From Bacteroides acidifaciens (lineage in GTDB: Bacteria > Bacteroidota > Bacteroidia > Bacteroidales > Bacteroidaceae), in the NCBI RefSeq assembly GCF_024623065.1, contig NZ_JANJZR010000007.1, forward strand, positions 36,228-100,227: a stretch of DNA of 64,000 bases. The letters run 5' to 3'. The notes beneath the pieces were generated by a model. That model saw nothing but the letters and a program-made list of their open reading frames with translations, did not search any database and had not been told where the DNA came from. The position numbers and the translations under genes were made by a program. Shown piece by piece: positions 43,567-53,895 of the stretch (positions within the stretch are counted from its first letter, which is position 1; each line of letters opens with the position of its first letter).

Positions 43567-44166
43567 TTATAATTCATCGGCTCTGATTCCCAATGCCTGC
43601 ATGACAGGAAAAGCCAACATATCCCATTGATAAGCTACCGGAGCATCCGGTTCGTTCATGCGGAATTGGACAATCTCCTTGCCCTGCACTTTATTCAATG
43701 CATCAGTCACTTTCTTTCCATATTCTTCATTGAAAGATACCAGAATCATTTTTTTTACATCGGCCGAATCGGCTACAATGGATAATAAGTCTAAAAACAA
43801 GTCCTCTCTCGACACCATCCCTTCCGACGGAACACTGGCAAACGAATACTCTCCATAAGGGCTTTGAAAAGCAACTCCATTCAACTCCTTCTCCAAGTCA
43901 GAAGGCTGGCAATGCACAAGATTAGCTGACTCTTTATCATAAACAAAAAGAAACTGCACTTCATTTTTTCCTTCCGCAATCCCGGCATCCAAAGTCAGAT
44001 AGGTAGTCAACATCGAAAGATCTATCTCTTGCAAAGTACGTTGCAAAGTCGCTTCGAAGTATTTCTTCATATCCGTAATTACAAAATTCAGGAAAGCGGC
44101 ATCAATCAGCACCACTGTCTCCGATAATTTTATTTGTGGCTTATCATTCATATCATTAGTCATCAA
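43567..44166 (-). CDS. conserved Bacteroidales protein, function unknown
   Basis: 199 residues. Mixed alpha/beta with SETVVLIDAAFLNFVITDMKKYFEATLQRTL, VQFLFVYDKESANLVHCQPSDLE, FASVPSEGMVSREDLFLDLLSIVAD and VKKMILVSFNEEYGKKVTDALNK. It looks like a cytoplasmic single-domain protein. No motif of catalysis is apparent, and I do not know a function. It lies 69 bp upstream of the LysR gene on the same strand. Confidence 0.7.
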   Translation of the reverse strand: MMTNDMNDKPQIKLSETVVLIDAAFLNFVITDMKKYFEATLQRTLQEIDLSMLTTYLTLDAGIAEGKNEVQFLFVYDKESANLVHCQPSDLEKELNGVAFQSPYGEYSFASVPSEGMVSREDLFLDLLSIVADSADVKKMILVSFNEEYGKKVTDALNKVQGKEIVQFRMNEPDAPVAYQWDMLAFPVMQALGIRADEL

Positions 44167-44321
44167 TTAGAAAACAGATTTACTCTCTACTATAGGGCAA
44201 AGATAAACTTTCTTATCTTCTCCGGAAAGAATATTTAAAAAAAAGAGAAATTATCAGGCTATTACTCAATAAAGAAGCGTACCTTTGGAGAAAATTGGTA
44301 ATTTTACTAAATAACACTATA

Positions 44322-45956
44322 ATGAACAAAAAAAAGAACCAAACTTCGATTGGCCTCGATGCGATTATCACTGAAGTATTAAACTTGTTTACACCTGAAG
44401 AACAACAGGAATTGATAAATATATTAAGCAATAACGGATTAGAGAAACTCTACCAACAAATGGAAGAAGCTTTCTATGACTATCAGCAACCAGACTATAG
44501 CTCGGAAGCAACCCCTATTGCAACTTACCTGCAAAGGCTTTGGGATATGAAGACACGCAAAGACTACCCATTGGACGAGTTTAAAAAAGATTGCACGACA
44601 GTACCCGCCGCCGAATTAGAAAAAGATTTGCGCAACTTTATCCTGCAACTATTTATCCAGTATCAGGGACCTCTCGAAAACGAAATAGAAGAAGAGGAAA
44701 GAAAGTTTAAGTTATGGTATATCTACTGGGCGATGGAACATTACCGAATGGAATCTTCTTTAAATATCATCTTGGAAATAATGCGGCAAAGTCCGACTTT
44801 TCTCTCTTCCTATTGTCACCTCATGCAGGATGAAGCTACCATTGCCATCATTTACCAACTTGGGCAGAACCAATTGCCTTTGCTACTTGGTTTCATGAAT
44901 GAAAACGGAATCGCTCCTTTCGGAAAAGAAGATATTTGTAGTGCTGTCGCACAAATTGCCATAAGCAACCCTGAACGAAGATTGGAAATTATTAACTGGT
45001 TCTGCCAATTATTGAATTCTTATTATGATCGGTTTGAGCGTGGGGAAGATAATAATCTCGCGATCATTGATTATATCACAGATACGTTGATGAATATTCG
45101 TGGCATAGAAACGTTGCCTATATTGGAAAAAATCTATAAACGATTCAAAATACCCAATACATTAACGAGAAAAGGAATCAAAGAAATAAAAAAAGAAATG
45201 CCACGTGCAGAACTGAAGGGATTGGAAGTGGACAGTATGGAAGAACTAATGAGCTTGTTGAATGAGCTCACTGCCTTCTATGAGAATCATAAATTTGACG
45301 ATGACAAGTTTGATGATGAATACGATGACGAGTTTGATGATGAAGAATACGACAAATCTTTCTACATGGAAGAACAAACTTCTAAAAAACTCAATATAAA
45401 AATTTCCTTGATTGATTCCGACCCGGAAATATATCGTATAGTGGAAGTTCCTTCCAACATCCGTCTGGAAAGTTTTGCGGAAGTCATAAATACCGCAATG
45501 GGATGGGAAGGCTATCACTTGCATCTGTTTCAAAAAGGGAAAACAATATATACAACCGAAGAATCCGATGACGATTTTTGGTTTAATCTCGATAATACAG
45601 TCAATTCCTACTCTCTCTCTTTAGGAGAGCTCCTTACCCGAAAAGGTTCACATATTAAATATGAATATGATTTCGGAGATAGCTGGATGCATCGGATTAC
45701 CCTGGAATCGCAACAAGCATATAAAAAGGACGAAACACAAGGCGTCTTTCTCATAGACGGAGCAAATGCATGCCCGCCCGAAGATTGCGGAGGAATATAT
45801 GGTTACCAAGAGATGTTGGAGGCATTAAAACAACCACACTCAAAAGCCGCAAAAGAATATCGGGAATGGTTGGGAAAGAATTTCAACGCACACAAATTTA
45901 ATGCAAAAAAAGTAGAAAGAGAGCTTAGAGACTTCTTCCCGATAAGAATCTTCTAA
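44322..45956 (+). CDS. pRiA4b ORF-3-like protein with N-terminal helical domain
   Basis: 544 residues from the ATG at 44322 (MNKKKNQTS). The N-terminal ~310 residues are helical (DUF1186/HEAT-like character: YLQRLWDMKTRKDYPLDEFKKD, GFMNENGIAPFGKEDICSAVAQIA). A 20-residue Asp/Glu/Lys/Phe stretch (DDDKFDDEYDDEFDDEE) is the linker. The C-terminal ~170 residues are the pRiA4b ORF-3 domain (YRIVEVPSNIRLESFAEVINTAMGWEGYHLHLF ... YEYDFGDSWMHRITLE ... CPPEDCGGIYGY). The family is known from plasmids and transposons, with no set function. Confidence 0.85.
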   Translation: MNKKKNQTSIGLDAIITEVLNLFTPEEQQELINILSNNGLEKLYQQMEEAFYDYQQPDYSSEATPIATYLQRLWDMKTRKDYPLDEFKKDCTTVPAAELEKDLRNFILQLFIQYQGPLENEIEEEERKFKLWYIYWAMEHYRMESSLNIILEIMRQSPTFLSSYCHLMQDEATIAIIYQLGQNQLPLLLGFMNENGIAPFGKEDICSAVAQIAISNPERRLEIINWFCQLLNSYYDRFERGEDNNLAIIDYITDTLMNIRGIETLPILEKIYKRFKIPNTLTRKGIKEIKKEMPRAELKGLEVDSMEELMSLLNELTAFYENHKFDDDKFDDEYDDEFDDEEYDKSFYMEEQTSKKLNIKISLIDSDPEIYRIVEVPSNIRLESFAEVINTAMGWEGYHLHLFQKGKTIYTTEESDDDFWFNLDNTVNSYSLSLGELLTRKGSHIKYEYDFGDSWMHRITLESQQAYKKDETQGVFLIDGANACPPEDCGGIYGYQEMLEALKQPHSKAAKEYREWLGKNFNAHKFNAKKVERELRDFFPIRIF

Positions 45957-45965
45957 CAATTGTTT

Positions 45966-46030
45966 CTCCACAGAATAGTAAACTTCATTGAAAACCCATC
46001 TTATTCTGAAGTCCATCCTATTCTGTGGAG
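45966..46030. repeat. 13-bp perfect inverted repeat upstream of clpB
   Basis: CTCCACAGAATAG (45966-45978) and its exact complement (46018-46030) with a 39-base interval that also holds TTATTCTGAAG, a partial third copy. No T-run follows, so it need not be a terminator. Confidence 0.6.
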
Positions 46031-46122
46031 TATATGGTAAATCCGTCAGTCATATCCAGGTAAAAAGGTCATTTTGTCCTTTAACCCCTTAATACTCATG
46101 CTATTTTGTCATATTTTTATAC

Positions 46123-46139
46123 TTGGCAAATCTTTTGCG
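46123..46139 (+). promoter_or_regulatory. sigma-54-type -24/-12 element upstream of clpB
   Basis: TTGGCAAATCTTTTGCG keeps the GG and GC pairs with the exact 10-bp gap of RpoN promoters. Transcription would start near 46150, about 40 bases before clpB. The start codon has a strong Shine-Dalgarno (AAGGAG). Confidence 0.5.
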
Positions 46140-46188
46140 CCTTTTGAGGTGTTATTAAAAACGTGAAATAAGAAAGGAGAAAAAAGAT

Positions 46189-48777
46189 ATGAACTTTAAC
46201 AATTTTACCATCAAATCTCAAGAAGCGATACAGGAGGCCGTAAACCTGGTACAAAGCCGGGGACAACAAGCCATTGAACCTGTCCACATCATGCAGGGAG
46301 TGATGAAAGTAGGCGAGAATGTCACCAATTTCCTCTTCCAAAAACTTGGCATGAATGGACAGCAAGTAGCTATTGTGACCGACAAGCAAATCGATTCACT
46401 GCCGAAAGTATCCGGCGGAGAACCGTATCTAAGTCGTGAATCCAACGAAGTGCTGCAAAAAGCAACACAGTATTCTAAAGAAATGGGCGACGAGTTTGTT
46501 TCGTTGGAGCCTATCATACTGGCATTGCTGACTGTTAAGAGTACCGTCTCCACGATTTTGAAAGATGCTGGTATGACGGAAAAAGAATTGCGCAACGCTA
46601 TCAGCGAATTGAGAAAAGGAGAAAAGGTAACATCACAATCCAGTGAAGATACTTATCAATCATTGGAAAAGTATGCCATCAACCTGAACGAGGCTGCCCG
46701 TAGCGGCAAGCTGGATCCTGTAATCGGACGTGATGAAGAAATCCGCCGGGTATTACAGATATTGAGCCGCCGTACAAAGAACAACCCAATTCTGATTGGT
46801 GAACCGGGTACCGGTAAAACGGCTATTGTAGAAGGGTTGGCACATCGTATCCTTCGCGGAGACGTGCCCGAAAACCTGAAGAACAAACAGGTTTATTCAC
46901 TGGATATGGGAGCATTGGTTGCCGGCGCAAAGTATAAAGGTGAATTTGAAGAACGATTGAAAGCAGTTGTCAATGAGGTGAAGAAATCAGAAGGTGATAT
47001 TATTCTGTTCATTGATGAGATTCATACGCTGGTAGGTGCCGGAAAAGGTGAAGGTGCCATGGATGCCGCCAACATTCTAAAGCCCGCCTTAGCTCGTGGA
47101 GAACTACGTTCCATCGGAGCAACCACCCTCGACGAGTATCAAAAATACTTCGAAAAGGATAAAGCATTGGAGCGTCGTTTCCAAATCGTGCAAGTGGACG
47201 AACCGGATAACTTGAGTACCATTTCCATCCTTCGCGGATTGAAAGAACGCTACGAGAACCATCATCACGTACGTATCAAAGACGACGCAATCATTGCAGC
47301 CGTCGAATTGAGTAGCCGTTACATCACCGACCGTTTCCTGCCGGATAAAGCCATCGACCTGATGGATGAAGCCGCAGCCAAACTGCGTATGGAGGTAGAT
47401 TCTGTTCCTGAAGAACTGGATGAGATTTCCCGTAAAATCAAGCAGCTGGAAATTGAGCGCGAGGCTATCAAACGTGAAAACGATAAACCGAAATTGGAAA
47501 TCATAGGCAAGGAACTTGCCGAGCTCAAAGAACAGGAAAAATCATTCAAAGCTAAATGGCAAAGTGAGAAAACGCTGATGGATAAGATTCAGCAGAATAA
47601 AGTAGAAATAGAGAACTTGAAATTCGAGGCAGAAAAAGCCGAACGTGAAGGCGATTACGGTAAAGTAGCCGAAATCCGTTATGGCAAACTTCAGGCTTTG
47701 GATAAAGAAATAGAAGATACTCAAAAGAAACTGCGTGATATGCAAGGCGATAAAGCCATGATTAAGGAGGAGGTAGACGCTGAAGACATTGCTGATGTTG
47801 TTTCCCGCTGGACTGGTATCCCTGTCAGCAAGATGCTGCAAAGTGAAAAAGATAAACTGTTGCACTTGGAAGAAGAACTGCATCAACGGGTTATCGGTCA
47901 GGACGAAGCCATCGAAGCGGTGGCAGATGCTGTGCGTCGTAGTCGTGCCGGATTGCAAGATCCGAAACGTCCGATCGGTTCATTTATCTTCTTGGGAACC
48001 ACCGGCGTAGGTAAGACCGAATTAGCAAAGGCATTGGCAGAGTTTCTGTTTGATGACGAAACGATGATGACTCGTATCGATATGAGTGAGTATCAGGAAA
48101 AACATAGTGTCTCCCGTTTGGTCGGAGCGCCTCCGGGATACGTTGGATACGATGAAGGTGGTCAGTTGACAGAAGCTATACGGCGAAAACCTTACTCTGT
48201 TGTTTTATTTGACGAAATAGAGAAAGCCCATCCGGATGTTTTTAATATCTTGTTGCAGGTATTGGATGACGGACGACTGACTGACAATAAAGGAAGGGTG
48301 GTCAACTTCAAAAATACCATTATCATCATGACTTCAAATATGGGCAGTTCATATATACAAAGTCAGATGGAGAAGTTGCATGGTTCCAATAAGGAAGAAG
48401 TAATCGAAGAAACGAAGAAGGAAGTGATGAATATGTTGAAAAAGACGATTCGTCCGGAATTCCTGAACCGTATTGATGAAACGATTATGTTCTTACCATT
48501 GAACGAAAAAGAAATCAGGCAAATCGTGCTCTTACAAATTAAGGGAGTACAGAAGATGCTTGCAGAGAATGGAGTGGAACTGCAATTGACAGAAGAAGCA
48601 TTGAACTTCTTATCGCAAGTGGGTTATGATCCTGAATTTGGAGCGCGTCCGGTAAAAAGGGCTATCCAACGTTATCTGCTGAATGATCTATCCAAAAAGC
48701 TACTATCTCAGGAGGTAGACCGAAGCAGAGCAATTATCGTTGATGCTGGTGGAGACGGACTGGTATTCCGAAATTAA
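46189..48777 (+). CDS. clpB: disaggregase ClpB
   Basis: 862 residues, standard length. N-domain ([22 protein letters not shown]), first AAA+ module (Walker A GEPGTGKT ~205; Walker [11 protein letters not shown]), the coiled-coil middle domain (~400-520), second module (Walker [12 protein letters not shown] ~605; Walker [12 protein letters not shown]) and the C-terminal D2 small domain. It solubilises aggregated protein with DnaK. It stands alone on the plus strand and ends in a strong terminator. Confidence 0.98.
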   Translation: MNFNNFTIKSQEAIQEAVNLVQSRGQQAIEPVHIMQGVMKVGENVTNFLFQKLGMNGQQVAIVTDKQIDSLPKVSGGEPYLSRESNEVLQKATQYSKEMGDEFVSLEPIILALLTVKSTVSTILKDAGMTEKELRNAISELRKGEKVTSQSSEDTYQSLEKYAINLNEAARSGKLDPVIGRDEEIRRVLQILSRRTKNNPILIGEPGTGKTAIVEGLAHRILRGDVPENLKNKQVYSLDMGALVAGAKYKGEFEERLKAVVNEVKKSEGDIILFIDEIHTLVGAGKGEGAMDAANILKPALARGELRSIGATTLDEYQKYFEKDKALERRFQIVQVDEPDNLSTISILRGLKERYENHHHVRIKDDAIIAAVELSSRYITDRFLPDKAIDLMDEAAAKLRMEVDSVPEELDEISRKIKQLEIEREAIKRENDKPKLEIIGKELAELKEQEKSFKAKWQSEKTLMDKIQQNKVEIENLKFEAEKAEREGDYGKVAEIRYGKLQALDKEIEDTQKKLRDMQGDKAMIKEEVDAEDIADVVSRWTGIPVSKMLQSEKDKLLHLEEELHQRVIGQDEAIEAVADAVRRSRAGLQDPKRPIGSFIFLGTTGVGKTELAKALAEFLFDDETMMTRIDMSEYQEKHSVSRLVGAPPGYVGYDEGGQLTEAIRRKPYSVVLFDEIEKAHPDVFNILLQVLDDGRLTDNKGRVVNFKNTIIIMTSNMGSSYIQSQMEKLHGSNKEEVIEETKKEVMNMLKKTIRPEFLNRIDETIMFLPLNEKEIRQIVLLQIKGVQKMLAENGVELQLTEEALNFLSQVGYDPEFGARPVKRAIQRYLLNDLSKKLLSQEVDRSRAIIVDAGGDGLVFRN

Positions 48778-48793
48778 ACAGCAGCATGCAAAA

Positions 48794-48836
48794 TGTAAAA
48801 GTCGGCAGGTCTGATAAAGACCTACCGACTTTTACA
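48794..48836 (+). terminator. clpB terminator
   Basis: A 19-bp stem with one mismatch (TGTAAAAGTCGG ... CCGACTTTTACA) and a 5-base loop, 17 bp after the stop. The 180 bp after it hold no gene. Confidence 0.8.
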
Positions 48837-49012
48837 TTTCCGTATATGCCCCTCTCCGAACTTCAGGTTGACAGTTCGGATTAATGAACGGTGCATAGAT
48901 ACATAAAAAAGCATCATTGTTTACAGTATAAGTAGAAGACATTTATTTAAAGAAAAGACTACCCGATATATACTAGATTTTCTTGAATTCACAAGCACCC
49001 ATATAAAAGAAA

Positions 49013-49047
49013 AACATGATAATCATTTAAAAGTTGATTATCATGTT
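49013..49047 (-). terminator. terminator of the nusB-DUF5606 operon
   Basis: AACATGATAATCA pairs exactly with TGATTATCATGTT; on the minus strand a T-rich run (TTTTTCTTTT) follows. Confidence 0.8.
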
Positions 49048-49076
49048 CCTTAGTCTTTCAAAACAAGTGGCACTGG

Positions 49077-49511
49077 CTATTCTGCAGCTGCCTCTTCCTT
49101 TTCTTCTTTAACTTCTTCCGGTTTGAATTCTGTAATGCCATTAGAAATCAGAATATTATACCAGGAAATCAACTTCTTAATATCCGCTACATACACGCGT
49201 TCACGATCGAAGTTCGGCAATACTTCCGCCAAATATTCACGCAACTGTTCGGGTGTAGCTTTCTTGGGGTCAATAGAAGCTGCTGCCGATTGTTCTTTTT
49301 CCTTGATTGCTTCCAGCACATCGTACAAAGGAACTTCCGCATCATCCGTGTACATTGCTATATCTGCCAGTGAGATAATTTTTTCATTACCATAAGCGGG
49401 GAAACGTTTCTTCTCAGCATTGATTGATTCGACAATCAACATATTTTTTCCTTGCGAAATAAGTTTGTACAATCCCGGTTTACCGGAGATAGACAAGATA
49501 GTCTTCAACAT
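49077..49511 (-). CDS. DUF5606-family protein
   Basis: 144 residues. MLKTILSISGKPGLYKLISQGKNMLIVESI and KRFPAYGNEKIISLADIAMYTDDAEVPLYDVL are the family blocks of this Bacteroidetes-specific protein, which looks like a small SH3-like fold plus helices. A Glu-rich tail ends it. It always travels at the end of the nusB-yajC-coaE operon in this phylum. Function unknown. Confidence 0.9.
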   Translation of the reverse strand: MLKTILSISGKPGLYKLISQGKNMLIVESINAEKKRFPAYGNEKIISLADIAMYTDDAEVPLYDVLEAIKEKEQSAAASIDPKKATPEQLREYLAEVLPNFDRERVYVADIKKLISWYNILISNGITEFKPEEVKEEKEEAAAE

Positions 49512-49535
49512 AGTATATAACCTTTTGTTTATTAA

Positions 49536-50153
49536 TTATTTTTTTGCGGAGCAAAGGTAATGATTATTTTTAGATAGCAAAGAAATAAGCTCCAAAACCT
49601 GTGGAATTAACGGTGTTTCATCATCATTCACTATCACAAAATCAGCATGATTTCTCTTAACTTCATCACTCATTTGAGCTTCGATACGCTTCATCACCAA
49701 TTCTCTTGATGAGCCGTCACGTTTTACAGCACGCTCCACTCTTACTTCCAGCGGCGCATAGACCATGACCAGAAAATCGACTTCACCTCTAAATCCGGCT
49801 TCAATAAGAATGGCAGATTCCATGCCAACCAGCGGTTGGTTCTCCTGCTGCCGGATAGCCCATTGGTGGAAATCTTCTTTCACCTGCGGATGAATGATTT
49901 CATTCACTTCTTTTATGTGCTCCGGATTCCCAAACATATAGGATGCCAGCAAAGGGCGATTCAATTCTCCATTTTGAAACACTTCATGCCCCACCAAGGA
50001 ACAAAGCCCCCGGCGAATCACTTCATCGGTATTCGTGATGCGTTTCGCTTCTGTATCCGAGATATAAACAGGGATTCCCATTATTTCCAGCAGTCTGGAA
50101 ACTACACTTTTCCCACTGCCGATGCCACCGGTTATACCAATCTTAATCGCCAT
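49536..50153 (-). CDS. coaE: dephospho-CoA kinase
   Basis: 205 residues. P-loop [15 protein letters not shown] (~7-21), then DTEAKRI, the CoA-binding region HPQVKEDF, and [36 protein letters not shown]. It phosphorylates the ribose of dephospho-CoA, the last step of CoA synthesis. It overlaps the YbbR gene by 11 bp. Confidence 0.95.
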   Translation of the reverse strand: MAIKIGITGGIGSGKSVVSRLLEIMGIPVYISDTEAKRITNTDEVIRRGLCSLVGHEVFQNGELNRPLLASYMFGNPEHIKEVNEIIHPQVKEDFHQWAIRQQENQPLVGMESAILIEAGFRGEVDFLVMVYAPLEVRVERAVKRDGSSRELVMKRIEAQMSDEVKRNHADFVIVNDDETPLIPQVLELISLLSKNNHYLCSAKK

Positions 50154-51162
50154 TTGAAGATACTTGTTCTATCAAAAAATCAACTTGTTCGGGGACAATA
50201 CGTATCTGGTTGATGCCGTTCGGGAAAGACTTCAGTTTGACCGTATATTTATCCGAACCTAATTTAAGCAATTCCTCATAAGAGACATTAATCACAAAAT
50301 CACTCGCCTTTATACTGCGAAAGCGCTTCAACCCTACCTGGAAGGTAATCTGAACCTTTGAAGGAAAAGCACGTAACACTTTATCCGCCGGGAAATTAAT
50401 CCCATACAAGGGCACTTCCACCGTCTTCTCCGTATAAATATCGACCGGAAAAGTAACCTCAACCGAAGTCGGGACAAACTTCACTCCTCTTTCCGAAGCC
50501 AAAGAAACCTGTCGGCGGGTGGTATCGGATATATTCTCCAGATTTATCTTCTGAGTATAAGCAGTGGTTATCGTATCCAAAATTCCTTCCGGGGCATAGA
50601 CCAATACAGAATCCGGACTACAAATCGTATCAGAAACATAATATTGAAGTCCGGCAGTCACTTTTCCCTGAAAGCGGACAGGCACCTGCTTGGATTTCCC
50701 TTCGGAATAAATATAATCCAACGTATCAGGCTTAATGGAAAGTATTCTGGAAGATACGTTCAACTGACTCAATATCTTTTTCTGAAAATCGGATGCGTAA
50801 ATCTTCACATGATTATTTTTCCCTTTATAATCGGAAAAACTCAAATTTACCGGAAAAAAACTTTTTCCCAGCATATAATTAAGGAGAACAGTACCTTTAT
50901 CTTTCACTCTAACGCGAAGTTCGGAAGGGGGCTCCGAAGTCAGTACTACATTATTAGGAACGTCTTTAATACGTACCGGAATAGAAAATTCCGCTTCATA
51001 ATCATTGTTCAATGTCTGAAGCAACCAAAAACCACCGGCTATCAAGAAGAAGACTAAAAAAATTAAGAACTCCCTGCTCTTATCACTGAGCAGAAAATCC
51101 TTAATTCTCTTAGATAGTTTTAAATATGTATATCTTATTTTCCTACGATCAAACATAGGCAT
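50143..51162 (-). CDS. YbbR-domain (CdaR-like) membrane protein
   Basis: 339 residues. A basic N-terminus and one membrane helix ([21 protein letters not shown]) are followed by three YbbR-like beta domains ([62 protein letters not shown]), all outside the cytoplasm. In firmicutes YbbR/CdaR regulates a cyclic-di-AMP synthase, but the Bacteroidetes role is not known. It sits between yajC and coaE. Confidence 0.85.
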   Translation of the reverse strand: MPMFDRRKIRYTYLKLSKRIKDFLLSDKSREFLIFLVFFLIAGGFWLLQTLNNDYEAEFSIPVRIKDVPNNVVLTSEPPSELRVRVKDKGTVLLNYMLGKSFFPVNLSFSDYKGKNNHVKIYASDFQKKILSQLNVSSRILSIKPDTLDYIYSEGKSKQVPVRFQGKVTAGLQYYVSDTICSPDSVLVYAPEGILDTITTAYTQKINLENISDTTRRQVSLASERGVKFVPTSVEVTFPVDIYTEKTVEVPLYGINFPADKVLRAFPSKVQITFQVGLKRFRSIKASDFVINVSYEELLKLGSDKYTVKLKSFPNGINQIRIVPEQVDFLIEQVSSNGD

Positions 51163-51177
51163 TTCTTTACCGACTAT

Positions 51178-51501
51178 TTATTTAGACTGATTGCTAGCCG
51201 CTGAAGCATCAGCGAATATAGAATTCTTGTCTATTTTAATCCTTACATTAGAAGCGATCTCAAGTACTATATAGTCGTCATTAATTTCCTTGATTGTTCC
51301 ATGAATACCTCCTGCAGTAATCACATTTTGATTTACCTGAAGAGATTTACGGAAATTAGCTATTTCTTTCTGCTTCTTATTTTGAGGACGGATCATAAAG
51401 AAATACATGATAACAAACATTGCTATCAGCATGATCCACATCATACCTCCGTCTGCGGCAGCACCGGCAGGAGCTTGCAATAATACAGTCAATACGTTCA
51501 T
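51178..51501 (-). CDS. yajC: Sec translocase accessory protein YajC
   Basis: 107 residues. MWIMLIAMFVIMYFFMIRPQNKKQKE is the single membrane helix and conserved RPQxKK box; QVNQNVITAGGIHGTIKEINDDYIVLEIASNVRIKIDKNSI is the soluble domain. It assists SecDF-YidC. It is the second gene of the nusB operon. Confidence 0.95.
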   Translation of the reverse strand: MNVLTVLLQAPAGAAADGGMMWIMLIAMFVIMYFFMIRPQNKKQKEIANFRKSLQVNQNVITAGGIHGTIKEINDDYIVLEIASNVRIKIDKNSIFADASAASNQSK

Positions 51502-51540
51502 AAATAATCTGTTTTAGTTTCTACTATATGGACAAAGGTA

Positions 51541-52467
51541 TCAGTTTTTAGTCAACTTACCTTCTTTTTTCAATTGATTAACTATTCCATCCAATGTTCC
51601 GTTAATAAAGCTACCGCTCTTGGATGTACTATACAGTTTCGCAATTTCTACATATTCATTTAACGAAACACTGACCGGAATGTTTGGAAAACTTAAAATT
51701 TCCGCCAATGCCGTCTGCATAATAATAACATCCATAAATGCAATACGGTCCAAATCCCAGTTTTTCGTATTCTCACTTACCAAGTGACGGTAATAATCAG
51801 AATTCAAAATAGTGCGGCGGAACAGACGACGCGCAAATTCCTGATCTTCGTCATCCTTAAATTCAGGAAGCAATTCCTGATTCGCGCCTTTCTTCTCGTC
51901 AAAGCGTTTGATTGTCTTCAGGACGAATGTATCTACGATTTCCTTATCGTCATTCCAATACAAACTCTGGTCTTCCAATACCTGATCGAGAGAATCATTA
52001 TTAAAGATGTATGTCTTATAGATTTTTCTCCATAATTCACGGTCTGCTTCATACGAATTGTCATCAGAAGCCATATAATCTTTATAAATATCGGTTCCCA
52101 CAATTTTCTCGTAGAGCTCTTTCACGAAGTCCTGGTCGTTCACCCAAGTCCTCTTCTGATTGGCAATAAATTCTGCCAGTTGTTTATTAACTTCCAACTG
52201 GGCAATAAATTTATTGTCCACAAACTTTGTGTTGGGATATAACTCTTCTGCTGTGGGTGCCAGTTTGGCTTTTGCCGCATCAATGCGCTTTTGTGCATAC
52301 TCTGTCAATGCTATCATCAGCATTAGCAAATAGTTGTAAAGGTCATACGCCTTTGAAAGACTAAAGAATAACTCTTTCTCCGCTGAGTCTAGATTTTTGC
52401 TGCCATTCTGATAATAGGCATATACTATCTGTATAATCTTAAGACGAATAAGAACTCTGTTGATCAT
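51541..52467 (-). CDS. nusB: transcription antitermination factor NusB, long Bacteroidetes form
   Basis: 308 residues, about twice the E. coli protein. It keeps the NusB end (ETKNWDLDRIAFMDVIIMQTALAEILSFPNIPVSVSLNEYVEIAKLYSTSKSGSFINGTLDGIVNQL) and the opening RVLIRLKIIQIVYAYYQ, with a long helical insert between. It binds boxA RNA with S10 for rRNA antitermination. It heads the operon that runs through yajC, YbbR, coaE and DUF5606. Confidence 0.92.
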   Translation of the reverse strand: MINRVLIRLKIIQIVYAYYQNGSKNLDSAEKELFFSLSKAYDLYNYLLMLMIALTEYAQKRIDAAKAKLAPTAEELYPNTKFVDNKFIAQLEVNKQLAEFIANQKRTWVNDQDFVKELYEKIVGTDIYKDYMASDDNSYEADRELWRKIYKTYIFNNDSLDQVLEDQSLYWNDDKEIVDTFVLKTIKRFDEKKGANQELLPEFKDDEDQEFARRLFRRTILNSDYYRHLVSENTKNWDLDRIAFMDVIIMQTALAEILSFPNIPVSVSLNEYVEIAKLYSTSKSGSFINGTLDGIVNQLKKEGKLTKN

Positions 52468-52498
52468 AATTCAAATTAATACTGTTGTTATCGAATTG

Positions 52499-52531
52499 CA
52501 AAAGTAGATATTTTTAGCGAGTTTCCACAAA
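52499..52531 (-). promoter_or_regulatory. promoter of the nusB operon
   Basis: TTTG (52528-52531), a 21-bp gap and TACTTTTG (52499-52506) on the minus strand. Confidence 0.75.
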
Positions 52532-52577
52532 TAAATCACATTTTTTAATGCAGTATTTCATTCTCTGCGCTTTTTCT

Positions 52578-52608
52578 TTTGACAGTTTAAAAAAAATATC
52601 CAATTTTG
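52578..52608 (+). promoter_or_regulatory. promoter of the DUF3276 gene
   Basis: TTTG (52578-52581), 19 bp, then CAATTTTG (one change from TAnnTTTG) ending 28 bp before the start codon. Confidence 0.55.
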
Positions 52609-52635
52609 AGGCCGATTATAAACAGATCGTAAGAT

Positions 52636-53037
52636 ATGGAAGATTTAAAAAAGAAAATGAGCGCAGACATGAATGACAAGGAGATTGTATTTTCCAAGTC
52701 TATTAAAGCAGGTAAACGCATCTACTACCTCGACGTAAAAAAGAATCGTAAAGATGAGATGTTCCTGGCTATTACAGAGAGTAAGAAAGTGATAACGGGA
52801 GAAGGTGATGATTCTCAAGTCAGTTTCGAGAAGCACAAAATCTTCTTATACAGGGAAGACTTTCAGAAGTTTATGGCAGGACTTGAAGAAGCTGTCAACT
52901 TCATAGAACGCAACGACATGAACGAGCATATCAGCCGTATCACCGCAGAAGCTGATGAAAATAACGAACGGAAAGCTGCCGAAGAAGTACAAGAGGACAA
53001 ATTAGAAAGTGAAATTAAGATTGACATCGACTTTTAA
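52636..53037 (+). CDS. DUF3276/PUR-alpha-like nucleic-acid-binding protein
   Basis: 133 residues. The PUR-like repeat (IVFSKSIKAGKRIYYLDVKKNRKDEMFLAITESKKVI ... FEKHKIFLYREDFQKFMAGLEEAVNFI) is followed by an acidic tail. Bacteroidetes and spirochaete members bind single-stranded DNA/RNA and may control translation. It is a single gene divergent from the nusB operon. Confidence 0.9.
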   Translation: MEDLKKKMSADMNDKEIVFSKSIKAGKRIYYLDVKKNRKDEMFLAITESKKVITGEGDDSQVSFEKHKIFLYREDFQKFMAGLEEAVNFIERNDMNEHISRITAEADENNERKAAEEVQEDKLESEIKIDIDF

Positions 53038-53048
53038 GAAAGTAACTC

Positions 53049-53079
53049 TTTGATTATTCAAAAAAAAGACGTACTTTTG
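53049..53079 (+). promoter_or_regulatory. rplY promoter
   Basis: TTTG (53049-53052), a 19-bp gap and TACTTTTG (53072-53079), a near-ideal Bacteroides promoter. It leaves a leader of about 85 bases with a doubled ATCGTGTGAT motif. Confidence 0.8.
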
Positions 53080-53172
53080 CACCGCTTTTTGCAACATCGT
53101 GTGATAATCCACATCGTGTGATGGTGAATTAAGCAAACTAACTTAATTTAGAGTAACACATTTTTTTAAGAA

Positions 53173-53763
53173 ATGAAATCAATTGAAGTAAAAGGAACTG
53201 CAAGAACTATTGCAGAACGCTCTTCAGAACAAGCAAGAGCTTTGAAAGTAATCCGTAAGAACGGTGGTGTACCGTGCGTATTGTATGGTGGTAATGAAGT
53301 TGTTCACTTCACTGTAACAAACGAAGGACTTCGCAACCTGGTTTATACTCCGCACATCTACGTAGTAGACCTGGATATCGATGGCAAAAAAGTAAACGCT
53401 ATCTTGAAAGACATTCAGTTCCACCCGGTAAAAGATACTATCCTGCACGTTGACTTCTATCAGATTGATGAAGCTAAACCTATCGTAATGGAAGTTCCAG
53501 TACAGTTGGAAGGCCTTGCAGAAGGTGTTAAAGCCGGTGGTAAATTGGCATTACAGATGCGTAAGATCAAAGTGAAAGCTTTGTTCAATGTAATTCCTGA
53601 AAGACTGATAGTTAACGTTTCTCACCTGGGATTGGGTAAGACTGTTAAAGTTGGCGAACTGAGCTACGAAGGTCTTGAACTGATCAGTGCTAAAGAAGCC
53701 GTTGTATGTGCTGTTAAGTTGACTCGTGCAGCAAGAGGTGCAGCAGCAGCCGCTGGTAAGTAA
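53173..53763 (+). CDS. rplY: 50S ribosomal protein L25/Ctc
   Basis: 196 residues, the long CTC form. L25 domain first (KSIEVKGTARTIAERSSEQARALKVIRKNGGVPCVLYGGNEVVHFTVTN), then the C-terminal beta domain (FYQIDEAKPIVMEVPVQLEGLAEGVKAGGKLALQMRKIKV) and an Ala-rich end. It binds 5S rRNA. Its pth neighbour downstream is the common partner. Confidence 0.97.
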   Translation: MKSIEVKGTARTIAERSSEQARALKVIRKNGGVPCVLYGGNEVVHFTVTNEGLRNLVYTPHIYVVDLDIDGKKVNAILKDIQFHPVKDTILHVDFYQIDEAKPIVMEVPVQLEGLAEGVKAGGKLALQMRKIKVKALFNVIPERLIVNVSHLGLGKTVKVGELSYEGLELISAKEAVVCAVKLTRAARGAAAAAGK

Positions 53764-53794
53764 TTGAGATTATCCCTGTAAAGAGATATACTTC

Positions 53795-53859
53795 AAACGC
53801 AGATTAATGCAGATTAAAGCAGATGTTCAGTCTGCATTAATTTGTATTAATCTGCGTTT
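53795..53859. repeat. REP-like inverted repeat (AAACGCAGATTAAT type)
   Basis: 29-base arms (53795-53823 and 53831-53859) with few mismatches, built of repeated GCAGATTAA units, between rplY and pth. It belongs to the same kind of element as the one at 55.0-55.1 kb. Confidence 0.75.
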
Positions 53860-53895
53860 CGCTTTCTATATTAATGAACTGTTTACGGAAAAACA

